Origin: Sva-07 sp963710625
GTDB taxonomy: Bacteria; Actinomycetota; Acidimicrobiia; Acidimicrobiales; Ilumatobacteraceae
Assembly: GCA_963710625.1 (NCBI GenBank)
Contig: CAVQBG010000016.1
Location: 1-64,000, forward strand
Reading direction: 5' to 3'
Length of the DNA stretch: 64,000 nucleotides
Under the pieces are notes generated by a model. That model worked only from the letters and a program-made list of their open reading frames with translations. It did not search any database and had not been told where the DNA came from. Below, piece by piece: positions 44,519 through 52,747 of the stretch (within the stretch, counting starts at the first letter, position 1; each line of letters begins with the position of its first letter). A program made the translations under genes and the position numbers.

Positions 44519-45553
44519 ATGAAGATCTCCACCACCATCGGGTTCAACGGTGACCCCCAGCAGCTCGCCAAGCAGGCGCGCGATCTCGAGTCGGCCGGGG
44601 TCGATCTGATCTGGGGTGCGGAGATCTACGGCTACGACCTCGTGTCGACGCTCGGCTACCTCGCCGGTCAGACCTCGACGGTCCAGCTGATGACGGGCAT
44701 CATCCCGCTGTATTCGCGCAGCCCGGCCCTGATCGCCCAGACCGCGGCGACGCTCGATGCGTTGTCGGGCGGGAGGTTCGTCCTCGGGCTGGGGTCGTCG
44801 GGCCCGCAGGTGATCGAGGGCTGGCACGGCGTGCCGTTCGAGAAGCCGATCGGGCGTACCCGCGACACGATCGAGATCTGCCGCAAGGTGTGGAGTGGCG
44901 ACAAGGTCGAGCACGACGGCGCCACCTACAGCCTGCCGCTGCCGGAGGGTGGCACCGGTCTCGGCAAGCCGATCCGCTTCATGAACCGTCCGCCGGCGAA
45001 GGACATCCCGATCGCGCTCGCTTCGATCGGCCCGAAGAACGTCGAGCTCACCGCCGAGATGGCCGACATCTGGCAGACGATCCACTTCGTGCCGGACCGC
45101 TTCGAACAGGTGTGGGGCGAGTCGCTCGCCGCCGGGCTCGCGAAGCGCGACCCGGCAAAGGCGCCGCTCGAGATCATCGCCGGCGGCTTCGTGGCGCTCG
45201 GGTCCGGCCCGCACATCCAGGAGGCGCGCGACGCTGCTCGGGGTCTGATCGGCTTCTACGTCGGTGGGATGGGTGCGAAGTCGAAGAACTTCTACAACGA
45301 CCTGTTCGTGCGCTACGGCTGGGAGCAGGAGGCCGAGGAGATCCAGGACCTGTTCCTCTCCGGCAAGCGGGCCGAGGCGATGGCTGCCGTGCCCGACGAG
45401 TACATCGACCTGTCGTCGCTGATCGGCGACGAGGGCTACGTGCGCGAGCGGCTGCAGGTGTTCAAGGACGTCGGCGTCACCTACCTCAACGTCAGCCCTG
45501 TCGGCCCCGACCCGCTCGACACGATCGCCAAGATCAAGTCCTGGTCCGAGTGA
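44519..45553 (+). CDS. LLM-class F420-dependent oxidoreductase
   Basis: This 344-residue luciferase-like barrel has IWGAEIYGYDLVSTLGYLAGQT, LMTGIIPLYSRSPALIAQTAATLDALS trimmed here to GIIPLYSRSPALIAQTA, GRFVLGLGSSGPQVIEGWHG, and the usual IYIALASIGPKN-type strand (IPIALASIGPKN). It is the standard form of F420-using reductases in actinobacteria. The ATG follows GAGAAAGG. A perfect hairpin begins 7 bases after its stop. Confidence 0.9.
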   Translation: MKISTTIGFNGDPQQLAKQARDLESAGVDLIWGAEIYGYDLVSTLGYLAGQTSTVQLMTGIIPLYSRSPALIAQTAATLDALSGGRFVLGLGSSGPQVIEGWHGVPFEKPIGRTRDTIEICRKVWSGDKVEHDGATYSLPLPEGGTGLGKPIRFMNRPPAKDIPIALASIGPKNVELTAEMADIWQTIHFVPDRFEQVWGESLAAGLAKRDPAKAPLEIIAGGFVALGSGPHIQEARDAARGLIGFYVGGMGAKSKNFYNDLFVRYGWEQEAEEIQDLFLSGKRAEAMAAVPDEYIDLSSLIGDEGYVRERLQVFKDVGVTYLNVSPVGPDPLDTIAKIKSWSE

Positions 45554-45559
45554 CGATTG

Positions 45560-45582
45560 CAGCTGGGGTCTGACCCCAGCTG
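45560..45582. terminator. Perfect 23-base palindrome after the LLM gene
   Basis: Arms CAGCTGGGGTC and its exact complement flank a single central T. It may terminate the F420-oxidoreductase transcript; without a T-run it could equally be a protein-binding site. The TGGGGTC/GACCCCA core is seen as a dispersed palindrome in many bacteria. Confidence 0.5.
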
Positions 45583-45626
45583 GAAGACGGGCTCAACTCG
45601 GCGGGGGAGCGTGCCGATGACCATGC

Positions 45627-45977
45627 ATGCCCGCCTCCCGCGTGGCATCCGATCAGGATGCATCGACCGAGTCAGAGACCCTGCGTTCCGGCATGGTGCT
45701 GATCAGCCCGACCGGGCAGGTGCGGATCCTTCGGAGTCGCACCAGCGACGACAGCGGATGGAACTGTTCCGACGGAGCCGCGATCGACGACAGCACGGCG
45801 AACGACGCGTCGTCGTGGACCCCGTACACACCGGAACAGCTCGCCGCCGACCTGCAGCTCGCCCGCGAGATCGGTGAGATCTCGGGCCATCGAGCCCTGA
45901 GCGGCGGTCTGGCGACCTGGGACGCCTGTTCAGGGCGTCCCTGCGTGCTGCCGAAGCTGGCGCGCATCCTCCGCTGA
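45627..45977 (+). CDS. Small hypothetical protein
   Basis: This is a 116-residue frame with good third-position GC bias. The visible features are MVLISPTGQVRILRSRT, a Ser/Asp-rich middle with WNCSDG, the helix YTPEQLAADLQLAREIGEI and two Cys near the end (CSGRPC). I do not recognise a family. The start is uncertain: GGGGGAG lies too far upstream of the first in-frame ATG. Confidence 0.45.
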   Translation: MPASRVASDQDASTESETLRSGMVLISPTGQVRILRSRTSDDSGWNCSDGAAIDDSTANDASSWTPYTPEQLAADLQLAREIGEISGHRALSGGLATWDACSGRPCVLPKLARILR

Positions 45978-46087
45978 CGCGGACCCCTCGACCCGGCCCC
46001 GCCCCCCGGTCCGCCTGCACGCACCTGATCGTGCGCGCCGAGAAGGGACTTTCGTCCCCATCGCTATGGGTCCAAGGACCCTGATCA

Positions 46088-46138
46088 TTTGCTTGTGCAA
46101 ACACCAAAATCGAGGTCAGTTCGTGAATTGCTTCACGA
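46088..46138 (+). promoter_or_regulatory. Two operator-like palindromes upstream of a membrane protein gene
   Basis: TTTGC-TTGT-GCAAA (46088-46101) and TCGTGAA-TTGC-TTCACGA (46121-46138) are both perfect inverted repeats in an A/T-rich stretch. They end 30-67 bases before the ATG at 46168. They look like binding sites for dimeric repressors (TetR or similar); the regulator is not in the immediate vicinity. Confidence 0.5.
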
Positions 46139-46167
46139 GTCATCGAGACCAGTGAAAGGGGTCTGTC

Positions 46168-46950
46168 ATGTTCAAGAAGCCACTCGGGTTGCTGGGGATC
46201 TTCCTCATCGTCGTCGGCATCGGCTATTTCGTCGGTGCCGGTGTCGCCTACAGCAAGGTCCAAGGCGGATACAACTCGCTGCAGTCGTTCAGCGAGGCGC
46301 AGAACGTTGAACTCAGCTACAACGAGGACGGTGACCTGATTGACCGAGGAACGGTCGAGGGTGCTCAGGCGATCATGTCGCTGCTCGAGGACGACTGGGG
46401 CTTCCCGGTCGTCGACGGTGACATGGATCCCAACGATCCACTCGTGAACAGCGCCAGCGAGTACATGTACCAGATGGCGACGATCGCCTATCACACGCTG
46501 AACGGGACGCAGACCATCGTGCTCACCGCTGACGACATCGACGCAGCGATCGCCTCGGAACAGCTCGATGCTGACGGCACCTACAACGGCGTGGTCGAGG
46601 CCTACCAGGGCCAAGTCCTCGAACCCGGCAGCTACGACGTCCCGGTCAACGGCCGGTACTGGACCGGTTTCGACCGGCTGGATCTGCTCGACGGCCAGGC
46701 TCGTGACCTGGCCTGGAGTGGCACGGCCCACGCACTGGTCGCCGAACTCGGTGTCGGTGCAGCAACGCACAGCACGCTGCAGCTCGCCCTCGGTGTCGCC
46801 GCACTGCTGGCCGGCCTCGGCGTGGTGTGCACCGTGTCGGGTGCCGCCTTCATCTGGGACACCAAGAAGAAGATGAAGGTCAGCGCTCCGGACACGATCC
46901 CCGAGTCGATGCTCACCGATTCACCGGACTCGACGCCGCAGCCCGCCTGA
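46168..46950 (+). CDS. Membrane protein with large extracytoplasmic domain
   Basis: This 260-residue protein has one N-terminal TM helix (about 6-28), an extracytoplasmic domain of about 180 residues rich in Asp/Glu, and a second TM helix (about 208-232) followed by a short Lys-rich cytoplasmic tail (WDTKKKMK). I do not recognise the family. It has a good ribosome site (GAAAGGGG), palindromic control sites upstream and a strong terminator downstream, so it is a regulated single gene. Confidence 0.78.
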   Translation: MFKKPLGLLGIFLIVVGIGYFVGAGVAYSKVQGGYNSLQSFSEAQNVELSYNEDGDLIDRGTVEGAQAIMSLLEDDWGFPVVDGDMDPNDPLVNSASEYMYQMATIAYHTLNGTQTIVLTADDIDAAIASEQLDADGTYNGVVEAYQGQVLEPGSYDVPVNGRYWTGFDRLDLLDGQARDLAWSGTAHALVAELGVGAATHSTLQLALGVAALLAGLGVVCTVSGAAFIWDTKKKMKVSAPDTIPESMLTDSPDSTPQPA

Positions 46951-46985
46951 ACCCACACACGATCCCTGACCGGATCCACGACCCC

Positions 46986-47013
46986 GGTGGGCCCCTCCTC
47001 GGAGGGGCCCACC
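46986..47013 (+). terminator. Strong hairpin terminator
   Basis: A perfect 13-bp GC stem (arm GGTGGGCCCCTCC) with a 2-base loop lies 36 bases after the stop of the 260-residue membrane protein and 30 bases before the MFS gene start. There is no T-tract. Confidence 0.75.
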
Positions 47014-47043
47014 TTCGCGTCCAGCGACCTATCGTCGGCAACC

Positions 47044-48657
47044 ATGAAGAAGTGGGCGCCACTCGCCGTGCTCGGCCTGGCGCAGTTCCTGATGGTGCTC
47101 GATCAGGCCGTGATGAACGTCTCGATCTCCCAGCTGGTCGCCGACTTCGACACGTCGGTGAGTGCGATCCAGGCGGTGATCACCATGTACTCGCTCGTCA
47201 TGGCGATGCTGATGGTCACCGGCGGCAAGCTCGGCGACATGCTCGGGCGGCGTCGGACCTTCGCGTTCGGCATGGCGATCTACGGGGCGGGGTCGGCGTT
47301 GACCGCAGCGTCGTGGTCGGTTGCCACGCTCGCGCTCGGGTGGTCGATTCTCGAAGGCGTGGGTGCCGCACTCGTGCTGCCGGCACTCGTCGCACTCGTC
47401 GCCGGCAACTACCGCGGTCGTGACCGCGTCACGGCCTACGCGGTGATCGGCGGCATCGCCGGCGTCGGCATCGCCGTCGGCCCGATCGTCGGCGGCTGGG
47501 CGACCACGAACCTCTCCTGGCGGGTCGTGTTCGTCGCCGAGGTCGTGATCGTCCTCGTGGTGCTGGCCACCGTTGCGGTGATCCACGACGTGGCGGCCGA
47601 CCGACGACCGCAGCTCGACTGGGTCGGCTCGGTGCTCAGTGCGCTCGGGCTCGGGATGGTCGTGTTCGGGTTCCTCCAGGCGAACACGTGGGGGTGGCTC
47701 GTGCCCAAGGACAGCCCCGTCGAACCGCTCGGCTTCTCGCTCACCCCGTTCCTGGTGGTCGCCGGGCTCCTGGTGCTCGGACTGTTCCGGTGGTGGGAGC
47801 TGCGTCGGGTCGAGCACGGTGAGGACCAGTTGTTCAAGCTGGCGCTGCTCCGGATCCCGCCGCTGCGTTCCGGTCTCGAGTCCTTCGGCGCCCAGAACCT
47901 GATCCTGATGGGTGTCTTCTTCGCGATCCCGCTCTACCTGCAGCTCGTGGTCGGCCTCGACGCGCTCGACACCGGGATCCGCATGCTGCCGATCTCGATC
48001 GCGATGTTCATCACGTCGATCTTCGGAGGTGTGCTCGCGTCGCGGTGGCCCGTGCGAGGGATCGTGCGCGTGGGGCTCGTCTTCGTGCTGGTTGGCATCC
48101 TCGTGCTGATCGGCACGATCGAACCGACGCTCGACGGACTGGAGTTCGGTGGCGCGATGGCCCTGCTCGGCGTCGGCATGGGCCTGCTCGCATCGCAGCT
48201 CGGCAATGCGGTCCAGTCGTCGGTCGGTGACGAGGATCGCAGCGAGGCCGGAGGGCTGCAGTGGACGGCCACCCAACTCGGGTCCGCGCTCGGTGTGGCA
48301 ATCATCGGGTCGGTCGTTCTCACCGGCCTCAACAACGGATTCAGGGACGCGCTGCTCGCCGACGAGCGTCTCTCCGACGACGTCAAGAGCGAGCTCGTCG
48401 TCGTCGTCGAGGACGGCATCGACTTCGTCTCGTCGCGCGACGTGCAGGCGGCCCTCGAAACCGCCGGTCTCGATCAGGGAACGACCGACGTCGTCGTGGC
48501 GTCGTACGAGGAGGCGCAGCTCCGCGCGCTGAAGACGGGCCTTCTCGGGGCCGCAGCGCTGGCGGTGTTGGGCCTCCTCGCCACGGCGAATCTCCCGTCG
48601 ACGGTGGCCGGAACGAACGAGGAAGGCTCCGAGCGCCGGCCCGTCGGATCGACGTGA
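47044..48657 (+). CDS. MFS drug/metabolite exporter (DHA2-type)
   Basis: This 537-residue transporter has about 14 membrane helices. Motif A is GGKLGDMLGRRRTF, the motif C-like GGIAGVGIAVGPIVGGWATT marks antiporters, and QFLMVLDQAVMNVSISQL is the DHA2 first helix. It is a proton-coupled efflux pump; substrate unknown. The ATG at 47044 begins MKKWAPLAVLGL. It is convergent with the glutathione S-transferase gene. Confidence 0.92.
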   Translation: MKKWAPLAVLGLAQFLMVLDQAVMNVSISQLVADFDTSVSAIQAVITMYSLVMAMLMVTGGKLGDMLGRRRTFAFGMAIYGAGSALTAASWSVATLALGWSILEGVGAALVLPALVALVAGNYRGRDRVTAYAVIGGIAGVGIAVGPIVGGWATTNLSWRVVFVAEVVIVLVVLATVAVIHDVAADRRPQLDWVGSVLSALGLGMVVFGFLQANTWGWLVPKDSPVEPLGFSLTPFLVVAGLLVLGLFRWWELRRVEHGEDQLFKLALLRIPPLRSGLESFGAQNLILMGVFFAIPLYLQLVVGLDALDTGIRMLPISIAMFITSIFGGVLASRWPVRGIVRVGLVFVLVGILVLIGTIEPTLDGLEFGGAMALLGVGMGLLASQLGNAVQSSVGDEDRSEAGGLQWTATQLGSALGVAIIGSVVLTGLNNGFRDALLADERLSDDVKSELVVVVEDGIDFVSSRDVQAALETAGLDQGTTDVVVASYEEAQLRALKTGLLGAAALAVLGLLATANLPSTVAGTNEEGSERRPVGST

Positions 48658-48686
48658 CCGTCGGATGCTGTCGGTGCTGTGCGCTC

Positions 48687-49718
48687 TCAGGCGACGAGTG
48701 GTTCGCAGCCCGTTCCGGCGAGCACGCGGGCTACCGCGGCCCGATCGGTGTCGTCGAGCGAGTCGTGCGCAGCGCGTAGCCACGCCAGACACTTGCCCTG
48801 GTACCTGAACGGAGCCTGGCGGTACTCGGCGCCGACGATCGTGCACACCACCCGGTCGTCGCCGGCCGCGAGGGCGGCGGCGTTGGCCACCATGAACGGC
48901 GCGTAGGTCCGGCCGATCTCGTGCAGCAACTCGTGGACGGTCGGGGCCAGCGCGTCGAGGTCCTGCCACCCGGCGTCGCCGTCGACCTCCCACCACGACA
49001 GGTCGTCGACGCGTTCGATCCAGTGCAGCGCGCGAGGGGCTCGTTCGACGGCGATCGCCATCGGGGTCGGGTCCCACCACAGCATCGGCTTCAGCTGTCC
49101 GTAGAGGGCGAAGTCGCCGCGTCCCGGCCGGTCGCCCAAGAGGAAGTCGTCGGCACCGAGGTGGCGTTGCATCACGTCGAGCAGACGGCGGTACGAGGCT
49201 TCGAGAATCGGCTGGTTCTCGTCGGTCGAGCCGACCATCGCCCGCCGCCCGATCTGGCGATCGATGATGTAGTCGTGCATGCGATCGAGGGCGTCGTCGT
49301 CGGCCTGCATGTTCTGGTCGAGGGGGAGCAGGCGACCCGCCTTCTCGATGTCGGGCTCGTACGTCCAGCGGTAGTGGTACATCAGCTTGGTCACCCACTC
49401 GTCGGCGAAGTCCTCGATCAGCCGGTCGATGAACGCCAGCGCGCCGTCCGGCGGGGTGAGGTGACGGCCCGGGTAGTCGGCTTCGAGCCGGTCGATCTGC
49501 GGGCTCGAGTCGACCATCGCCTCGACGAGCCGACCCTCGTCGTCGGGGAAGGCGAGCACCGGGATGATCTTGACCGGCACGTCGGGAAGGTCGTCCCAGC
49601 GGGAGTTGCGGAGCACCCACCGGAACGGCAGGCGCCGGTAACGCAACACCGCTCGCATCTTCATGGTGTACGGCGAGCTGAAGGCGCCGCCGATCGTGAT
49701 CGGGAGTGGACCGGTCAT
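48687..49718 (-). CDS. Glutathione S-transferase-like protein
   Basis: This 343-residue protein has an N-terminal thioredoxin-fold domain (ITIGGAFSSPYTMKMRAVLRYRRLPF) with the cis-Pro strand VKIIPVLAF. An all-helical C-terminal domain contains GDRPGRGDFALYGQL, the conserved GST capping motif. A further C-terminal helical extension (about 250-343) makes it longer than usual. Actinobacteria often lack glutathione, so the thiol cofactor could be another. It is 6 bases after the nitroreductase gene. Confidence 0.82.
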   Translation of the reverse strand: MTGPLPITIGGAFSSPYTMKMRAVLRYRRLPFRWVLRNSRWDDLPDVPVKIIPVLAFPDDEGRLVEAMVDSSPQIDRLEADYPGRHLTPPDGALAFIDRLIEDFADEWVTKLMYHYRWTYEPDIEKAGRLLPLDQNMQADDDALDRMHDYIIDRQIGRRAMVGSTDENQPILEASYRRLLDVMQRHLGADDFLLGDRPGRGDFALYGQLKPMLWWDPTPMAIAVERAPRALHWIERVDDLSWWEVDGDAGWQDLDALAPTVHELLHEIGRTYAPFMVANAAALAAGDDRVVCTIVGAEYRQAPFRYQGKCLAWLRAAHDSLDDTDRAAVARVLAGTGCEPLVA

Positions 49719-49724
49719 GTGGTG

Positions 49725-50225
49725 TCAGCTCCAGCGGTCGTGACGGACCAGCTCGTCGAGCGCCACGCGAGGACGCTTGAGCGGGCTGTCTGGATGATCG
49801 GCGACCGGGTAGCCGAGCGTGATCACCATCGGCATCACCCAGTCGTCGGGCAGGCCCACGGCTGCTCGCGCCCGTTCGGGATGGCCGAGCGTGACCGGAC
49901 ACGTACCGACACCCTCGGCGTGTGCGGCGATCATCATGTTCTGCGCCTGGCGACCGACGTCGAACATGCGCAACTGGTCCTCGGGGCAGGCGAACCCGAT
50001 CACCACGGCGGAGGCTCCGATCCACGACGCGAAGTCACCAGCGGTGGCCAACGCGTCCTGCACCGATTGATCGGTCACGACGATCAATCGGTTCGACTCG
50101 AAGTTCTTGGCACTGCCCGCCATCCGGCCGGCTTGCAGGATCCGCCCCATCACGTCGTCGGGAATCGGCTGGTCGGTGTACACACGGAGGTCGCGCTTGG
50201 AGATGATCGCTTCGTACGGGGTCAT
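49725..50225 (-). CDS. Nitroreductase-family FMN protein
   Basis: This 166-residue flavoprotein has the FMN-binding start AIISKRDLRVYTDQPIPDD, RMAGSAKNFESNR, and the C-terminal GHPERARAAVGLPDD...LGYP...RPRVALDEL. It would reduce nitro groups or quinones, or act as an F420/FMN reductase. Its ATG overlaps the amidase stop (ATGA). Confidence 0.9.
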   Translation of the reverse strand: MTPYEAIISKRDLRVYTDQPIPDDVMGRILQAGRMAGSAKNFESNRLIVVTDQSVQDALATAGDFASWIGASAVVIGFACPEDQLRMFDVGRQAQNMMIAAHAEGVGTCPVTLGHPERARAAVGLPDDWVMPMVITLGYPVADHPDSPLKRPRVALDELVRHDRWS

Positions 50226-51661
50226 TCGTGCAGTGTCCCATTCGCGGCGGCCGGCGCCGGTACGAAGCCACCGACCACGTCGGAGATGCACCTGGCGAAG
50301 GCGAGCGCGGTGCGATCGTGGAGGTACGGCGCAACCACCTGGATGCCGATCGGCAGACCGTCGGTGGTGCGCCCGACCGGCGGGACGGTGACCGGGAGGT
50401 ACACGCTGCCGATCAGGGCATTCCACCCGATCAGGTCGCGATAGGGGCGGTCGCCGTGGTCGGCGAGGGTGCTGTGGAGCCAGTTCGGTCCGTCCTCGGA
50501 CTGGACGTGACGGAACGGCGGCACCGGCGTGACCGGACACAGCAGGATGTCGACGTCGGTGAAGAACTCGGCCCAACGCTGGCGGAGTTCGCCGCGTTCC
50601 CGCCTGAGCAGATCCCAGCTCCGATGGGGGAGGGCATGGCCGGCGGCGAGCGCCGACGCGAACTCGTCGTCGGTGTCGGAGATCGACGTTGCCACCGAGA
50701 TCAGTCCACCGCCGACGAGGGCAGCGCGACCGGGATCGATCGCCGGGCGGGCCGAGCGGTCGATGCGCGCTCCAGCCTGCTCGAGCCGATCGACGGTGGC
50801 GGACAGCACGTCGAGCACGGCGGGGTCGACCGCACAGAACGCGTCGTCCAACCACGCGGCGACTCGGAAGCCGCCGAGGTCGACGGCGCGCGGCCCCGGC
50901 AGATCGAGGCGCCAGGCAGGGGCGTCGTCGGGGTTCGGCCCGGCGAGCAGGTCGAGCAGGAACTCGAGGTCGTCGACCGACCGTGCGATCGGGCCGAACA
51001 CGTTGACGTCGGCGACGTTGCGGTGCAGAGTCGGGTGGTCGAGATAGCCGTAGGTCGGGATGATCCCGAAGCTCGGCTTGTGGCCGTACACGCCGCAGAA
51101 CGACGACGGCACCCGGATCGAACCGCCGATGTCGGTGCCGATCTCGAACGGGGTGAACCCCATCGCAACGGCTGCTGCGGGTCCACCCGACGAACCGCCC
51201 GGGGTCCGGGTGAGGTCCCACGGGTTGTTGGTCGTGCCGAACATCTCGTTCGTGCTCTGGTAGTCGCCCGACCAGCGCGGCACGTTGGTCTTGCCGAAGA
51301 CCACGGCCCCCGCGGCCCGAACCGTGTCGACCACGGTGGCGTCGACGTCGGGCACGAAGTCGCGAAGTTCGATCGCGCCGCCGGTCGAGCGGATCCCCGC
51401 CGTGGCGATCGCGTCCTTCACGGTGACCGGTACGCCGGCGAGTGGACCGACGGCGCGACCGTTCGCCCGGGCGTCGTCGACGGCTGCCGCCTCGGCGTGG
51501 GAGCGCTCCGATTCCAGGGTGACGACGGAGTTGATCGGGCCGTCGAACCGCTCGACGCGCTCCAGGTGCAGATCGAGGAGTTCCCGCGCCGACACGATGC
51601 GGGTGTCGAGCGCGTCGACCATCGAGGCGAGCGTTCCGGTGGGGTCGACCATGTCCGTCAT
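50222..51661 (-). CDS. Amidase-signature family hydrolase
   Basis: This 479-residue enzyme has a complete Ser-cisSer-Lys triad: Lys in VPVTVKDAIATAG, cis-Ser in TPGGSSGGPAAAVA, nucleophile Ser in GTDIGGSIRVPSSFCG. It hydrolyses amides; substrate unknown. It is first in an operon with the nitroreductase and the GST-like gene, which suggests processing of a xenobiotic or nitrogenous compound. Confidence 0.92.
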   Translation of the reverse strand: MTDMVDPTGTLASMVDALDTRIVSARELLDLHLERVERFDGPINSVVTLESERSHAEAAAVDDARANGRAVGPLAGVPVTVKDAIATAGIRSTGGAIELRDFVPDVDATVVDTVRAAGAVVFGKTNVPRWSGDYQSTNEMFGTTNNPWDLTRTPGGSSGGPAAAVAMGFTPFEIGTDIGGSIRVPSSFCGVYGHKPSFGIIPTYGYLDHPTLHRNVADVNVFGPIARSVDDLEFLLDLLAGPNPDDAPAWRLDLPGPRAVDLGGFRVAAWLDDAFCAVDPAVLDVLSATVDRLEQAGARIDRSARPAIDPGRAALVGGGLISVATSISDTDDEFASALAAGHALPHRSWDLLRRERGELRQRWAEFFTDVDILLCPVTPVPPFRHVQSEDGPNWLHSTLADHGDRPYRDLIGWNALIGSVYLPVTVPPVGRTTDGLPIGIQVVAPYLHDRTALAFARCISDVVGGFVPAPAAANGTLHE

Positions 51662-51782
51662 CAGAGCAGTGGATCCGGTGGGTCCGCAAGCGTCAGTGCC
51701 TCTTGCAGCGACGGCTCGGTGGGTACGATCGTTCGGTGGCTGAACTGCATGGCGAGAAGTCGACGGCCGCCGGAGATCGCCG

Positions 51783-52364
51783 GTGACCGAAGCGATCGAT
51801 CCGAATCTGCGGCCGGGTCGTCGCGCCCTCGACCTCTCGGGCGGTCAGCGGCGGCGTCTTTTCGCCGTCGCAATCGGACGGACGGTGATCACGGTGGCGG
51901 TACTCGTCGTCGGCTACCACCTGATCCCCTTCGACCGCGGCAGCACCTGGCAGATCGGCCTCGTGGTGGTCGTGGCGCTGGTGCTTCTCTCTGCCGGTGC
52001 GGCGCTCGAACTGCGGGCGGTGACGGTCGCCGATTACCCGACGCTGCGGGCCATCCAGTCGCTCACCGTGTCGCTCGTCGTCGTGTTGTTGGCGTTCGCC
52101 AGCATCTACATGATCCTCTCCAACAGCGACTCGGGGGCGTTCGACGAGGTGCTGGACCACACGGGCGCGGTCTACTTCTCGCTGACCACGCTCACGACGA
52201 TCGGCTACGGCGACATCGTGCCGGTGAGCCGTGCCGCCCGCAACGTCGTGATGCTGCAGATGGTGATCGACGTCCTGATCATCGGCGTGTACGTCAAGCT
52301 CGTCACCACGACGGTGCGGCAACGGCTGGCGGAGGCAACGGCACCGGCGTCGTCTGTCGACTGA
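51783..52364 (+). CDS. Potassium-channel-like ion channel
   Basis: This 193-residue protein has four hydrophobic segments. The last two bracket a pore loop with the K+ selectivity filter TTIGYGD (FSLTTLTTIGYGDIVP). It starts at GTG and is divergent from the amidase operon. The C-terminal tail is short, so no ligand-binding RCK domain is present. Confidence 0.9.
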   Translation: MTEAIDPNLRPGRRALDLSGGQRRRLFAVAIGRTVITVAVLVVGYHLIPFDRGSTWQIGLVVVVALVLLSAGAALELRAVTVADYPTLRAIQSLTVSLVVVLLAFASIYMILSNSDSGAFDEVLDHTGAVYFSLTTLTTIGYGDIVPVSRAARNVVMLQMVIDVLIIGVYVKLVTTTVRQRLAEATAPASSVD

Positions 52365-52392
52365 CCGGGTCGGTGTGTGCTTGACTCTGCCG

Positions 52393-52710
52393 ATGAGCGA
52401 GACCGACAACACCGGCGAGATCGACGTGACCATCGAAACCGAGGTCATCGACCTCGACGGTGACGGCGTCGCCGACGCGGTGGTCGAGACCACCACTACG
52501 ATCATCGACGTGGACGGCGACGGCATCGCCGACATCGTGCAGGAGAACACGATCACGGCGATCGACGTCGATGGTGACGGCGAGGCCGACATCATCGACG
52601 AGACCACGATCACCGCTGTCGATCTCGACGGTGACGGCGAGTTCTCCGACGATGAGATCGAGGTCGAGGAGACGACCGCCGTGCGCGAGGACCTCCTCGA
52701 CGAATCCTGA
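52393..52710 (+). CDS. Acidic DxDGDG-repeat protein (likely Ca2+-binding)
   Basis: This is a 105-residue protein with almost no sequence other than four DxDGDG loops: DLDGDGVAD, DVDGDGIAD, DVDGDGEAD and DLDGDGEFS, spaced 22 residues apart with beta-strand-like VETTTTI / QENTITA / DETTITA linkers. The loops match EF-hand/dockerin or thrombospondin-3-type calcium loops. There is no signal peptide. GTG 52375 is an alternative start; neither start has a ribosome site. Confidence 0.78.
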   Translation: MSETDNTGEIDVTIETEVIDLDGDGVADAVVETTTTIIDVDGDGIADIVQENTITAIDVDGDGEADIIDETTITAVDLDGDGEFSDDEIEVEETTAVREDLLDES

Positions 52711-52720
52711 CAGGAGCGGT

Positions 52721-52747
52721 GTCCCGGCGCGCAGGTCGCGCCGGGAC
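52721..52747. terminator. Bidirectional hairpin terminator
   Basis: An 11-bp perfect stem (arm GTCCCGGCGCG) with a 5-base loop lies between the convergent stops of the DxDGDG protein and the acyl-CoA synthetase. Confidence 0.72.

Noticed and set aside
47029..50025. A 998-codon minus-strand frame across the MFS gene
   Set aside because: Low-complexity, Arg/His-rich shadow of the MFS transporter and of the GST gene in another frame.
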